Source: Methylobacterium sp. E-065 (lineage in GTDB: Bacteria > Pseudomonadota > Alphaproteobacteria > Rhizobiales > Beijerinckiaceae). From it: a stretch of DNA of 54,184 nt. Made by a program: the position numbers and the translations under genes. The stretch lies in contig NZ_JAKSYD010000129.1 in assembly GCF_022829605.1 (NCBI RefSeq), positions 1 through 54,184 of the forward strand, read 5' to 3'. Under the pieces are notes generated by a model, which ran no database searches, had not been told where the DNA came from, and saw nothing but the letters and a program-made list of their open reading frames with translations. Positions 19,169 to 28,436 of the stretch are shown here, piece by piece; within the stretch, counting starts at the first letter, position 1, and each line of letters starts with the position of its first letter.

Positions 19169-19263
19169 GGAGCTAGCTCCGCGTCCATCCGTCCACCTGT
19201 CTAGTAATCGATCCGGCGGACGGTTTGGGGCGCGAATGCCTCACGCGGACTGCGCGAGGCTTC

Positions 19264-21429
19264 TCACTCCGCCGCCTGCCGGGCCTCATACCCCAGCCGC
19301 TCGTTCAGCGCCCGGATCAGCTTGACCGCCGCCTCGGCGATCACCGTGCCGGGCGGGAAGATCGCCGCCGCGCCGGCCGCCGTCAGCGCCGCGTAATCGC
19401 CCGGCGGGATGACGCCGCCGATGGCGATCATCACGTCGTCCCGGCCCTGCTCGGTCAGCGCTGCCTTCAGTTCCGGCACCAGGGTCAGGTGGCCGGCGGC
19501 CAGGGACGAGACGCCGACGATGTGGACGTCGTTCTCAACCGCCTGCCGGGCGGCCTCGGCCGGGGTGGCGAAGAGCGGCCCGATATCGACGTCGAAGCCG
19601 AGATCGGCGAAGGCCGAGGCGATCACCTTCTGGCCGCGATCGTGCCCGTCCTGGCCCATCTTGGCGACCAGGATGCGCGGCCGGCGGCCATCGTTCTCCT
19701 CGAACGCCTCGACCAGCGCCCGGACTTCCTCGATCACAGGCGACATGCCCCCCACCTCGCGCTTGTAGACGCCGGAGATCGAGCGGATCTCGGCGCGGTG
19801 CCGGCCCCAGGCCTTCTCCAGGGCCTCGGAAATCTCGCCCACCGTCGCCTTGGCGCGGGCGGCCTCGACGGCGAGTTCCAGCAGGTTGCCGGGGCCGTCC
19901 GCGGCCTGGGTGAGCGCGTCGAGCCGGGCCGACACCGCGGCCTCGTCGCGCTCGGCACGCAGGCGCTTGAGCTTGTCGATCTGCAGCCGGCGGACATTGC
20001 CGTTGTCGACCCGCAGCAGGTCGATGGCCATGTCGTCGTCGGCCCGGAACTTGTTGATGCCCACGATGGTCTGGCGACCGGAATCGATCCGGGCCTGGGC
20101 GCGGGCCGCAGCCTCCTCGATCCGCAGCTTGGGGATGCCGGCCTCGATCGCCTTAGCCATGCCGCCGAGCCCGTCGACCTCGCGGATATGCTCCCAGGCC
20201 CGGGCGACCATGTCGGCGGTGAGCTTCTCGACGTAGTAGGAACCGCCCCACGGATCGACGATCCGGCTGGTGCCGCTCTCCTGCTGCAGGAACAGCTGGG
20301 TGTTGCGGGCGATCCGGGCCGAGAAGTCGGTGGGCAGGGCCAGCGCCTCGTCGAGCGCGTTGGTGTGGAGCGACTGGGTGCCGCCTTGCGTCGCCGCCAT
20401 CGCCTCGATGTTGGTGCGGGTGACGTTGTTGAACACGTCCTGCGCGGTGAGCGACCAGCCGGATGTCTGCGAGTGGGTGCGCAGCGCCAGCGACTTGTCG
20501 GATTTCGGATCGAACCCCTTCACGAGCTTGGCCCAGATCAGGCGCGCGGCCCGCATCTTGGCGATCTCCATGAAGAAGTTGGTCGAGATCGCCCAGAAGA
20601 ACGACAGGCGCGGGGCGAACTGATCGATGGTCAGCCCGGCCGCCAGACCCGCCTTGATATACTCGACGCCGTCGGCCAGCGTGTAGGCCAGTTCCAGGTC
20701 GTTCGTCGCCCCGGCTTCCTGCATGTGATAGCCGGAGATCGAGATCGAGTTGAACTTCGGCATATTCTTCGACGTATAGGCGAAGATATCCGAGATGATC
20801 CGCATCGATCCCTTGGGGGGATAGATGTAGGTGTTGCGGACCATGAACTCCTTGAGAATATCATTCTGGATCGTGCCGGCGAGCTTCTGCGGCGGCACGC
20901 CCTGCTCCTCGGCCGCCACGATGTAGAGCGCGAGGATCGGCAGCACCGCGCCGTTCATCGTCATCGACACGGTCATCTCGTCGAGGGGGATGCCCGAGAA
21001 CAGCGTGCGCATGTCGTAGATCGAGTCGATCGCCACGCCCGCCATGCCGACATCGCCCGAGACGCGGGGATGGTCGGAATCGTAGCCCCGGTGGGTGGCG
21101 AGATCGAAGGCCACCGACAGGCCCTTCTGCCCAGCCGCGAGGTTGCGCCGGTAGAAGGCGTTCGAATCCTCGGCCGTGGAGAAGCCGGCATATTGCCGGA
21201 TCGTCCAGGGCTGGGTGACGTACATGGTCGGGTAGGGACCGCGCAGGAACGGCGCGATCCCCGGATAGGTGTCGAGGAACTCGATGCCGTCCCGGTCCTC
21301 CGGCCCGTAACGGCCCTTCACCGGGATCCCCTCCGGCGTCATCCAGGGCTCGCCGAGCGCCGGGGCCACCACGGCGAGCGATTCGCCGGCCAGCGGGATC
21401 TCGGCGAAGTTCGGGATGCGGGAGGTCAT
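19264..21429 (-). CDS. scpA: Methylmalonyl-CoA mutase large chain
   Basis: This 721-residue adenosylcobalamin enzyme interconverts methylmalonyl-CoA and succinyl-CoA, the last steps of the ethylmalonyl-CoA pathway used for glyoxylate regeneration in methylotrophs. The substrate barrel shows [20 protein letters not shown] and [15 protein letters not shown]; the C-terminal B12-binding domain has the ligand motif [16 protein letters not shown] and [12 protein letters not shown]. The tyrosine and the [13 protein letters not shown] run match methylmalonyl- rather than ethylmalonyl-CoA mutase. The small-chain gene and the MeaB chaperone gene are not adjacent. The gene is also called mcmA or mutB. 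Confidence 0.95.
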   Translation of the reverse strand: MTSRIPNFAEIPLAGESLAVVAPALGEPWMTPEGIPVKGRYGPEDRDGIEFLDTYPGIAPFLRGPYPTMYVTQPWTIRQYAGFSTAEDSNAFYRRNLAAGQKGLSVAFDLATHRGYDSDHPRVSGDVGMAGVAIDSIYDMRTLFSGIPLDEMTVSMTMNGAVLPILALYIVAAEEQGVPPQKLAGTIQNDILKEFMVRNTYIYPPKGSMRIISDIFAYTSKNMPKFNSISISGYHMQEAGATNDLELAYTLADGVEYIKAGLAAGLTIDQFAPRLSFFWAISTNFFMEIAKMRAARLIWAKLVKGFDPKSDKSLALRTHSQTSGWSLTAQDVFNNVTRTNIEAMAATQGGTQSLHTNALDEALALPTDFSARIARNTQLFLQQESGTSRIVDPWGGSYYVEKLTADMVARAWEHIREVDGLGGMAKAIEAGIPKLRIEEAAARAQARIDSGRQTIVGINKFRADDDMAIDLLRVDNGNVRRLQIDKLKRLRAERDEAAVSARLDALTQAADGPGNLLELAVEAARAKATVGEISEALEKAWGRHRAEIRSISGVYKREVGGMSPVIEEVRALVEAFEENDGRRPRILVAKMGQDGHDRGQKVIASAFADLGFDVDIGPLFATPAEAARQAVENDVHIVGVSSLAAGHLTLVPELKAALTEQGRDDVMIAIGGVIPPGDYAALTAAGAAAIFPPGTVIAEAAVKLIRALNERLGYEARQAAE

Positions 21430-21528
21430 GGCGTTGACTCGTTATGGCGTTTGTCATGCCATTATAGAGACGCGCTCGGAGTGGGCTACTCCCCTCAAGT
21501 CGATCCCGCGCCCTGCCTCTCGTCTGGA

Positions 21529-21628
21529 TTCGAAAAGTCTCGACCTTTTGCGGCGGCACGCAGCGCCACAGACATCAGGGCTCCGCCCTGATCACCCGCC
21601 AAAGGACTCGCGCCCTTTGGAAACCCGG
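21529..21628. repeat. Multi-hairpin intergenic repeat, copy 4
   Basis: The element contains CGAAAAGTCTCGACCTTTT, ATCAGGGCTCCGCCCTGAT and CCAAAGGACTCGCGCCCTTTGG before GAAACCCGG. It sits between the scpA start and the SURF1 stop and actually overlaps the SURF1 3' end, so the last SURF1 residues (NRVSKGRESFGG) are encoded by repeat sequence. Confidence 0.75.
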
Positions 21629-22389
21629 TTGTTCCTGCGCCCGCTCCGCAGCAGGTAGACCATCGCCCCCGCCAGCATCAGCGCCATCCCATACCACGTG
21701 AGCGCGTAGACCAAGTGGCTGTTAGGGAAGGCGATCACCGTCAGCCCGCCCACCGGCAGGCCGCCGGGATTGGGCGTCGCGTCGGCATCCACGAAGTAGG
21801 GGGCGACATCGGAGAGCCGCCGGGCCGCCGCGATCATCGCCACGTCGCGGGAATACCAGCGGTCGTCCTTCGGATCGTTGGAACGCAGGAACGCGCCCTT
21901 CGGCTCGGTCAGCCGCAAAAGACCGGTCACCGCGGTCTCGCCCGCCACCTGGCCGGCCGCCCGGGTCGCCGGATCCCGGCGGTCGCCGGGCACGAAGCCG
22001 CGATTGATCAGCACGAGGCTGCCGTCGGAGCGGCGCAGCGGCGTCAGCACCCAGAAGCCGCCGCCACGCTCGGTCACCGCCTGAACCAGGGTCTCGCGAT
22101 CGTGCAGGAAGGTGCCCGAAACCGTGACGTGGCGGTAGGCGTCGTCGGGGCCGATCTGCGGCCAAGCGGCGGGGCCTGGGGCGGGTACGGCCGGCGCGTG
22201 GACGCGGGCATCCACCCGGGCGATCAGGTCGAGCTTCCAGGCCCGGCGCTGAACCTGCCAGGTGCCGAGGCCGACAAGCACCACGAACACGAACGCCGCG
22301 GCGGCCCCGAACACGATGCGTCGCCCCAACGACAACGGGGCCGGGGAGGGGTCCCCACCGGAGCCCCCCGCCGACCCCGACGGGTCCAC
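21592..22389 (-). CDS. SURF1-family oxidase assembly protein
   Basis: This ~265-residue inner-membrane protein belongs to the SURF1 family, which helps insert heme a/o into heme-copper oxidases. It has an N-terminal TM helix (IVFGAAAAFVFVVLVGLG) followed by TWQVQRRAWKLDLI, the family block VLINRGFVPGDRRDP in the middle, and a C-terminal TM (HLVYALTWYGMALMLAGAMVY). Placement as the last gene after cyoABCD points to a quinol-oxidase-specific SURF1q type. I use GTG at 22387-22389, 14 bases after the cyoD stop; the exact start is uncertain. Its C-terminal tail is supplied by an intergenic repeat. Confidence 0.88.
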   Translation of the reverse strand: MDPSGSAGGSGGDPSPAPLSLGRRIVFGAAAAFVFVVLVGLGTWQVQRRAWKLDLIARVDARVHAPAVPAPGPAAWPQIGPDDAYRHVTVSGTFLHDRETLVQAVTERGGGFWVLTPLRRSDGSLVLINRGFVPGDRRDPATRAAGQVAGETAVTGLLRLTEPKGAFLRSNDPKDDRWYSRDVAMIAAARRLSDVAPYFVDADATPNPGGLPVGGLTVIAFPNSHLVYALTWYGMALMLAGAMVYLLRSGRRNNRVSKGRESFGG

Positions 22390-22403
22390 TGTCGCGCGCC
22401 CGC

Positions 22404-22808
22404 TCAGCGGGCGTTGTTCATGACGTCGTGGGCGTCCATCGGCATCATGTTGTGATTGAGGTGGTACATCACCCACACCGAGCCAGCGAGCATGATCACC
22501 ACCACCATGATGGTGAAGATCAGCGCCAGGAAGGTCCAGCCGCCCTCCGACTTCGTGTTCATGTGCAGGAAGTAGACGATGTGCACGACCATCTGGACGC
22601 CGCCCAGCGCCAGGATCACCAGGGTGGTGACGAGGCTGTTGTCGAGCACGTTGCCCATCACCAGCCAGAACGGGATCACCGTCAGGATCACCGACAGGAC
22701 GAAACCGGTCATGTAGCTTTGGACGGTACCGTGCCCGCCCGAGCTGTGGGCGTGCGAATCGTGCGTGTCCTGACCGTGACCGGTGAGGTGGCGTGCGTCG
22801 GCACTCAT
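22404..22808 (-). CDS. cyoD: Cytochrome o ubiquinol oxidase subunit IV
   Basis: This 134-residue membrane protein is the small subunit IV of the cytochrome bo3 quinol oxidase, needed for assembly of the CuB site in the E. coli enzyme. Three TM helices are visible, around SYMTGFVLSVILTVIPFWLV, SLVTTLVILALGGVQMVVHI and TFLALIFTIMVVVIMLAGSV. The first ~28 residues are His-rich, as often seen in this subunit. Its start overlaps the cyoC stop by four bases (ATGA). Confidence 0.95.
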   Translation of the reverse strand: MSADARHLTGHGQDTHDSHAHSSGGHGTVQSYMTGFVLSVILTVIPFWLVMGNVLDNSLVTTLVILALGGVQMVVHIVYFLHMNTKSEGGWTFLALIFTIMVVVIMLAGSVWVMYHLNHNMMPMDAHDVMNNAR

Positions 22809-23437
22809 TCGAGCACTCCCATCAGGTAGACGACGGTGAAGACGCCGATCCAGATCAGGTCAAGGAAGTGCCAGAACATCGACAGGCACATCAGCCGGCG
22901 CTTGTTCTCGACGATCAGGCCGCGCTTGCCGACCTGCACCATCAGCACGATCAGCCACAGGATGCCCATGGAGACGTGCAGGCCGTGGGTCGACACCAGG
23001 GTGTAGAACGACGACAGGAACGCGCTGCGCCAGGGCGGTGCGCCCTCGTGGAACAGGTGGACGAATTCCCGGATCTCCAGCGCCACGAAGGCTGCGCCGA
23101 ACAGGCCGGTGACGGCGAGCCAGATCTGCGTCTGCTTCACCCGGTCCCGATCCATCTCCAGCATGGCGAAGCCGTAGGTGATGGACGAGAACAGCAGCAT
23201 GGCGGTGTTCACCGCGATGCCCGGCAGGTCGAACAGCTCCTTCGGAGTGGGGCCGGCCGCATAGCTGCGCCCGAGCACCCCGTAGGTCGCGAACAGGGTC
23301 GCGAAGATGAGGCAGTCGCTCATCAGGTAGAGCCAGAAACCGAGCATGGTCGAGCCCTCGGAATGATGGCCCTCCTCGTCGGTCTGGTAGAACACCGGCG
23401 CCGCGGCGCCGGGGGGTGCAGTCTCCGCGTGCATCAT
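22805..23437 (-). CDS. cyoC: Cytochrome o ubiquinol oxidase subunit III
   Basis: This ~210-residue protein is subunit III, a five-helix membrane protein of the bo3 oxidase. Family blocks include GFWLYLMSDCLIFATLFATY, the loop EIREFVHLFHEGAPPWRSAF, SSFYTLVSTHGLHVSMGILW and MFWHFLDLIWIGVFTVVYLM. I start it at 23437, just after the cyoB stop; another in-frame ATG at 23461 would overlap cyoB and add eight residues. It overlaps cyoD by four bases. Confidence 0.95.
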   Translation of the reverse strand: MMHAETAPPGAAAPVFYQTDEEGHHSEGSTMLGFWLYLMSDCLIFATLFATYGVLGRSYAAGPTPKELFDLPGIAVNTAMLLFSSITYGFAMLEMDRDRVKQTQIWLAVTGLFGAAFVALEIREFVHLFHEGAPPWRSAFLSSFYTLVSTHGLHVSMGILWLIVLMVQVGKRGLIVENKRRLMCLSMFWHFLDLIWIGVFTVVYLMGVLE

Positions 23438-23441
23438 GGGA

Positions 23442-25442
23442 TCACGCCATCTCCAGCTCACGCGTCCGCTGACCTTCCGTCCGGCTGACGGTGTCGGCGG
23501 GGATGTAGTAGTCGCGGTTGTAATTGAAGGAGTGGGCGATCGCGACGACGAAGATCGCCACGAAGCTGAGCGCCGCCAGCCACCAGACGTACCAGATCAT
23601 CGCGATGCCGAAGACGAAGTTCAGGCCCGCCAGGATTGCCCCGGCCGCGGTGTTCTTCGGCATGTGGATCGGCTTGTAGCCCGTCATCGGGCGGGCGAAG
23701 CCGCGGTTCTTCATGTCCCACCACGCGTCCGAATCGTGGACGACAGGCGTGAACGCGAAGTTGTAGTCCGGCGGCGGCGAGGAGGTGGACCATTCGAGCG
23801 TCCGGCCACCCCACGGATCGCCCGTCAGGTCCCGCAGCTTGTCGCGGTTGCGGATCGACACCACGAACATCACGACCTGCGAGGCGATACCGCAGGCAAT
23901 CAGCACCGCGCCGATGGCGGCGATCACGAACCAGATCTGCAGCGACGGGTCGTCGAAGTGCTGCATGCGCCGGGTCACACCCATCAGGCCGAGCACGTAG
24001 AGCGGCATGAAGGCGACGTAGAACCCGGTCACCCAGAACACGAGGGCGACCTTGCCCCAGAACTCGTCGAGCTTGAACCCGAAGGCCTTGGGGAACCAGA
24101 AGGTCACGCCGGCGAACATCCCGAACAGCACGCCGCCGATGATCACGTTGTGGAAGTGCGCGATCAGGAACAGCGAGTTGTGCAGCACGAAGTCGGCCGG
24201 GGGCACCGCCAGCAGCACGCCGGTCATGCCGCCGATCACGAAGGTGACGATGAACGCCACCACCCAGAGCATCGGCACCTCGAACCGGATCCGGCCGCGG
24301 TACATCGTGAACATCCAGTTGAAGATCTTCGCCCCGGTCGGGATCGAGATGATCATGGTCGTGATCCCGAAGAACGAGTTCACGTCCGCGCCCGAGCCCA
24401 TCGTGAAGAAGTGGTGCAGCCACACGAGGTAGGCGAGGATGGTGATCACCACCAGCGCGTAGACCATCGAGGTGTAGCCGAACAAGCGCTTGCCGCAGAA
24501 GGTCGAGGTGATCTCCGAGAAGATCCCGAAGGCCGGCAGGATCAGGATGTAGACCTCCGGGTGACCCCAGATCCAGATCAGGTTGAAGTACAGCATGGCG
24601 TTGCCGCCGAGGTCGTTCGTGAAGAAATGCGTGCCGACGTAGCGGTCGAGCGACAGCATCGCGAGAACGGCCGTGAGGATCGGGAAGGCGGCCACGATCA
24701 GGATGTTGGTGCACAGCGACGACCAGACGAAGATCGGCAGCTTCATCATGGTCATGCCGGGCGCCCGCATCTTCACGATGGTGGCGATCAGGTTGATGCC
24801 CGACAGCAAGGTCCCGATACCGGCGATCTGCAGCGCCCAGATGTAGTAGTCGACGCCGACGCCGGGGCTCATCGCCGCCCCGGAGAGGGGCGGATAGGCG
24901 AGCCACGTGGCGCGGGAGAACTCGCCCACGAACAGCGACACCATCACCACCATGCCGCCGGCGACCGTCATCCAGAAGCTGAAGTTGTTGAGGAACGGAA
25001 AGGCGACGTCGCGGGCGCCGATCTGCAGCGGCACGGCGAAGTTCATCATCCCGGTGACGAACGGCATCGCCACGAAAAAGATCATGATCATGCCGTGGGC
25101 GGTGAAGATCTGGTCGTAATGGTGCGGCGGCAGGAAGCCCTGCTCGTCACCGAACGCCACCGCCTGCTGCGAGCGCATCAGCATCGCGTCGGCGAAGCCG
25201 CGCAGCAGCATCACGGCCGCGAAGATGCAGTACATGATGCCGATCTTCTTGTGGTCGATCGACGTGATCCAGTCACGCCACATCGGACCCCAGAAGCGGT
25301 AGTAGGTGATGACGCCGAGCACGGCGAGGCCGACCACGGCGACGCCCGCGAACGTCGCCTGCAGAATCGGCTCGTGATAGGGGATCTGCTCGATCGTGAA
25401 TCGTCCGAAGAGCAGTTGCTGTAGATCGAGGTTTGCGAACAT
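23442..25442 (-). CDS. cyoB: Cytochrome o ubiquinol oxidase subunit I
   Basis: This 666-residue polytopic protein is the catalytic heme-copper subunit, which reduces O2 to water with ubiquinol electrons and pumps protons. The cross-linked His-Tyr site is in [15 protein letters not shown], the CuB histidines in [11 protein letters not shown], and the high- and low-spin heme ligands in [11 protein letters not shown]. The length fits the bo3 type rather than aa3 cytochrome c oxidases. It is second in the leftward MFS-cyoABCD-SURF1 set. Confidence 0.97.
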   Translation of the reverse strand: MFANLDLQQLLFGRFTIEQIPYHEPILQATFAGVAVVGLAVLGVITYYRFWGPMWRDWITSIDHKKIGIMYCIFAAVMLLRGFADAMLMRSQQAVAFGDEQGFLPPHHYDQIFTAHGMIMIFFVAMPFVTGMMNFAVPLQIGARDVAFPFLNNFSFWMTVAGGMVVMVSLFVGEFSRATWLAYPPLSGAAMSPGVGVDYYIWALQIAGIGTLLSGINLIATIVKMRAPGMTMMKLPIFVWSSLCTNILIVAAFPILTAVLAMLSLDRYVGTHFFTNDLGGNAMLYFNLIWIWGHPEVYILILPAFGIFSEITSTFCGKRLFGYTSMVYALVVITILAYLVWLHHFFTMGSGADVNSFFGITTMIISIPTGAKIFNWMFTMYRGRIRFEVPMLWVVAFIVTFVIGGMTGVLLAVPPADFVLHNSLFLIAHFHNVIIGGVLFGMFAGVTFWFPKAFGFKLDEFWGKVALVFWVTGFYVAFMPLYVLGLMGVTRRMQHFDDPSLQIWFVIAAIGAVLIACGIASQVVMFVVSIRNRDKLRDLTGDPWGGRTLEWSTSSPPPDYNFAFTPVVHDSDAWWDMKNRGFARPMTGYKPIHMPKNTAAGAILAGLNFVFGIAMIWYVWWLAALSFVAIFVVAIAHSFNYNRDYYIPADTVSRTEGQRTRELEMA

Positions 25443-25552
25443 GGGATCGGCCCGTTCAGTGGGTTCGACGGCGACCGCCGGTCTCGTGTGTGGGGTCCGC
25501 TCGCGACGGGAGCGGCATCTTCGGTTCGGGTTGCATCACGGGTTCAGTCGAA

Positions 25553-26743
25553 TCATTGGTTGAGCTGCTTGGGGGCGATCTGTCCGCCCTCGCTCTGGCC
25601 CTCGCCGGAGCCCTTGCCCTGGCTGTCGGGCCCCTTCTGACCCCGGACATCGGGGTTGCCCATGTCGGGCCGCGGCTTCATGCCCTGGGGCTGCGTCTGG
25701 CCGTGCGGGCCGGTCTCGGAGGCCGGCGCCGTCGCGCCCGGCGCCTCAACACCGCGCTCGGCCAAGCGGTTGTCGTATTGCAGCCGCTTGTAGTTGGCCT
25801 CGGCCTCCTCGCCGGACGCGCCACCCCTGGCGTCGATCTTGGTCATCTCGCCGACGCACATCTGGTCGGGCCGGGGGCACATGCCGATGATCCGGTCGTA
25901 GAGGCCCTTCATGTAGGACTTGTAGTAGCGCGCCGGCTCGGCCTCGCTCGGCTCCTCCAGCTTCAGGTAGGCTTCCTGGGTCAGCTCGCCGCCCTTGGCC
26001 TTGGTCTGCGCGACCCACTGGTCGAAGCCGTCGTTGGTCTTGCCGTGGAACTTGAAGAACATGTTGGAGAAGCCGGCGCCGCTGTAATGGGCCGAGCGGC
26101 CCTCCCAGGCGCCCTCGCGGTTGATCACCGCGTGGAGCTGGGTCTGCATCCCCGGCATCGCGTAGACCATGCCGGCGAGCGTCGGCACGTAGAACGTGTT
26201 CATCACGTCGGTGGCGGTGATCTTGAAGCGGATCGGCCGATCGACCGGCGCCGCGACTTCGTTGACCGTGGCGATCCCGTATTGCGGGTAGAGGAACAGC
26301 CACTTCCAATCCATCGCCACCGCCTCGATCTCCAGCGGCTGGGTGCCCGCCGGGACGTCGCGCTTGGCGTCGAGCTTGCTCAGCGGCCGGAACGGATCGA
26401 GGGTGTGGGTCCCGATCCAGGTGAGCGCGCCCAGCGCGATGATGATCATCAGCGGCGCCGTCCAGATCAGCACCTCGAGCTGGGTCGAGTGGTGCCATTC
26501 CGGATCGTAGACCGCGTCCTCGTTGGTGGCGCGGTAGCGCCACGCGAAGATCAGCGTGAAGGCGATCACCGGTACGATGATCAAGAGCATCAGCCCGGTT
26601 GCGGCCAGCACGAGGTTGCGCTGCTGCTCGGCCACGTAGCCGGCCGGGTGCAGGACGACCATGTTGCAGCCGCCCAGAAGGGTCAGGAGAGGTAGGGCAA
26701 GGAGCGGCAGGAGGCGCCGCCCACGGCCGATCCGGGCTCGCAC
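25553..26743 (-). CDS. cyoA: Cytochrome o ubiquinol oxidase subunit II
   Basis: This ~396-residue lipoprotein is subunit II of the bo3 oxidase. The signal peptide ends in the lipobox LLGGC near residue 26, two TM helices follow, then a cupredoxin-fold domain. As expected for a quinol oxidase it lacks CuA ligands; the quinol-oxidase landmark MDWKWLFLYPQYGIATVNE is present. The C-terminus (about 330-396) is a long Pro/Gln/Gly-rich tail. I choose GTG at 26741-26743, since AGGA is eight bases upstream and it gives a normal lipoprotein signal; GTG at 26782 is an alternative. Confidence 0.93.
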   Translation of the reverse strand: MRARIGRGRRLLPLLALPLLTLLGGCNMVVLHPAGYVAEQQRNLVLAATGLMLLIIVPVIAFTLIFAWRYRATNEDAVYDPEWHHSTQLEVLIWTAPLMIIIALGALTWIGTHTLDPFRPLSKLDAKRDVPAGTQPLEIEAVAMDWKWLFLYPQYGIATVNEVAAPVDRPIRFKITATDVMNTFYVPTLAGMVYAMPGMQTQLHAVINREGAWEGRSAHYSGAGFSNMFFKFHGKTNDGFDQWVAQTKAKGGELTQEAYLKLEEPSEAEPARYYKSYMKGLYDRIIGMCPRPDQMCVGEMTKIDARGGASGEEAEANYKRLQYDNRLAERGVEAPGATAPASETGPHGQTQPQGMKPRPDMGNPDVRGQKGPDSQGKGSGEGQSEGGQIAPKQLNQ

Positions 26744-26803
26744 GATGTCGATCCTGTCCGCTCGATGGGTCGTAGAGGTCACAGCACGCGTCTCGTCATC
26801 CCA

Positions 26804-26899
26804 TGCCGCTTGCGCGGCGCTTCTGCCAAGCCGCTCACGCGGCGCGTCCGATATGCCGCTCGCGCGGCGCTCCTGCCGTACCGCGCGAAGCGGCATTCC
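26804..26899. repeat. Tandem 25-base palindromic repeat
   Basis: Three direct copies of 25 bases begin at 26804, 26829 and 26854, each carrying a self-complementary core like GCCGCTTGCGCGGC, followed by an inverted, shorter copy of the core (CCGCGCGAAGCGGC) near 26881. It occupies the 203-base gap between the MFS stop and the cyoA start, and so lies in the leader of cyoA. Confidence 0.7.
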
Positions 26900-26946
26900 T
26901 GTCAGCCGTCGGGGGCCGCGCGACCGGAGCCGCGGGGCCGGACCGG

Positions 26947-28281
26947 CTACATCTGGCGCATTTCCGAGCGATCGAAGAACAGCGCCACGAGGCTGCAGAC
27001 CGCCCCCGAGAGGAGGTAGACCCCGATCATCGCCAGCCCGTAGCGCTGCGACAGGAACAGCGCCACGAGCGGGGCGAAGCCCGCCCCGAGCAGCCACGCG
27101 AAGTCCGAGGTCAGCGCGGCACCGGTGTAGCGGTAGTGGTTGCCGAGGCGGGCGCTCACCGCACCCGCGGTCTGGCCATAGGCCAGGCCGAGCAGCATGA
27201 AGCCGATCGTGACGTAGATCGTCTGGCCAATCGCGCTCTCACCGAACAGGAGCGGCGCGATGATGCTGCCGAGGGCGAAGAAGCCGATCAGCGAGCTGCT
27301 CATGATCAGGCTGTTGCGGCGGCCGATCTGGTCCGCGATCAACCCGGAGGCGGCGACCGCGCCGGCGCACACGATGGCCCCGGAGAACTGCACGATCAGG
27401 AACTCGCCCGGCGAGCGGGTATTGGTGTTCATCAGCGCCAGCCACGCGATCGGGAAGATCGTCACGAGGTGGAACAGCGCGAAGGCGGCCAGCGGTACGA
27501 AGGCGCCGCGGACCACGTCGCCCGCATGGTGCCGGAACAGCTCCAGCGCCGGGACCGGGCGCAGCCGGTCGAGGTCCATCATCCGAGCGAATTCGTCGGT
27601 GGCGACGAGGCGCAGCCGGGCGAACAGGGCGACCACGTTGATCGTGAAGGCGCAGTAGAACGGGAAGCGCCAGCCCCAGTCGATGAAGTCGGCCTCGTCG
27701 AGGTTGACCAGGAAGAACGCGAACAGGGCGCTCGCCACCATGAAGCCGAGCGGCGCGCCGAGCTGCGGGATCATCGCGTACCAGCCGCGGCGCTCGCGCG
27801 GCGCGTTCATGGCGAGCAGCGAGGCCAGCCCGTCCCAGGCGCCGCCCAGCGCGAGACCCTGCAGGATCCGCAGACCGGCGAGGATGTAGACCGCCGAGAT
27901 CCCGATGCTGTCGTAGCGCGGCAGGAAGCTCACCGCGGCCGTCGAGCCGCCGAGCAGGAACAGGGCCGTGGTCAGCTTCACGCTGCGGCCGTGGCGCCGG
28001 TCGATCGCCATAAACAGCACGGTGCCGATCGGGCGGGCGATGAAGGCGAGGGCGAAGATCGCGAAGGCGTAGAGCGTGCCCTTGAGCGGATCGACGAAGG
28101 GGAAGAACACCTTCGGGAAGACCAGCACGCAGGCGATGCCGAACACGAAGAAGTCGAAGTATTCCGACGCGCGGCCGATCACCACGCCGATGGCGATCTC
28201 GTTCGGGTGGACCTTGTGGTCACCCATTGCCTGCTGGGCGTCGCGCTCGAGGCCCGTGACCGTCGGGGAATTCGCACTCAT
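26947..28281 (-). CDS. MFS transporter, metabolite:H+ symporter type
   Basis: This 444-residue 12-helix transporter resembles the MHS (metabolite:H+ symporter) family: an early ASEYFDFFVFG segment, ARPIGTVLFMAIDRRHGR after TM2-3 and the family-type LAGLRILQGLALGGAWDG. It lies just upstream of cyoA on the same strand, 203 bases apart, and probably co-transcribes with the oxidase. An MFS gene leading a cyo operon occurs in other alphaproteobacteria, as I recall. The substrate is unknown; MHS proteins usually carry organic acids or compatible solutes. Confidence 0.9.
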   Translation of the reverse strand: MSANSPTVTGLERDAQQAMGDHKVHPNEIAIGVVIGRASEYFDFFVFGIACVLVFPKVFFPFVDPLKGTLYAFAIFALAFIARPIGTVLFMAIDRRHGRSVKLTTALFLLGGSTAAVSFLPRYDSIGISAVYILAGLRILQGLALGGAWDGLASLLAMNAPRERRGWYAMIPQLGAPLGFMVASALFAFFLVNLDEADFIDWGWRFPFYCAFTINVVALFARLRLVATDEFARMMDLDRLRPVPALELFRHHAGDVVRGAFVPLAAFALFHLVTIFPIAWLALMNTNTRSPGEFLIVQFSGAIVCAGAVAASGLIADQIGRRNSLIMSSSLIGFFALGSIIAPLLFGESAIGQTIYVTIGFMLLGLAYGQTAGAVSARLGNHYRYTGAALTSDFAWLLGAGFAPLVALFLSQRYGLAMIGVYLLSGAVCSLVALFFDRSEMRQM

Positions 28282-28436
28282 CTCTGATTGTCACCCTCGC
28301 CGCGCGCTCGTTTGAGCGCCATGGCCGGAACCGCCTCTTGCGGCATGTCCAGAGGTATCGCAACCGGCTTCGGACGCAAGTTCACCCACTGACGCATGCA
28401 TGGCACCGTCCACGCCCACCGAGCCGGGGCGGCCGC

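Noticed and set aside
19225..21591. A very long plus-strand open frame opposite scpA
   Set aside because: It mirrors the methylmalonyl-CoA mutase gene; GC-rich codon use leaves the antisense strand open. Its His/Arg/Gly-rich translation has no domain.
23436..25424. A 662-residue His/Asp/Glu/Arg-rich plus-strand frame opposite cyoB
   Set aside because: It is the antisense shadow of cyoB; the strange composition comes from reverse-reading of membrane-protein codons.
26804..26899. Short regular repeats as a possible CRISPR array
   Set aside because: The units are contiguous 25-base repeats without unique spacers, and there are no cas genes in the window.
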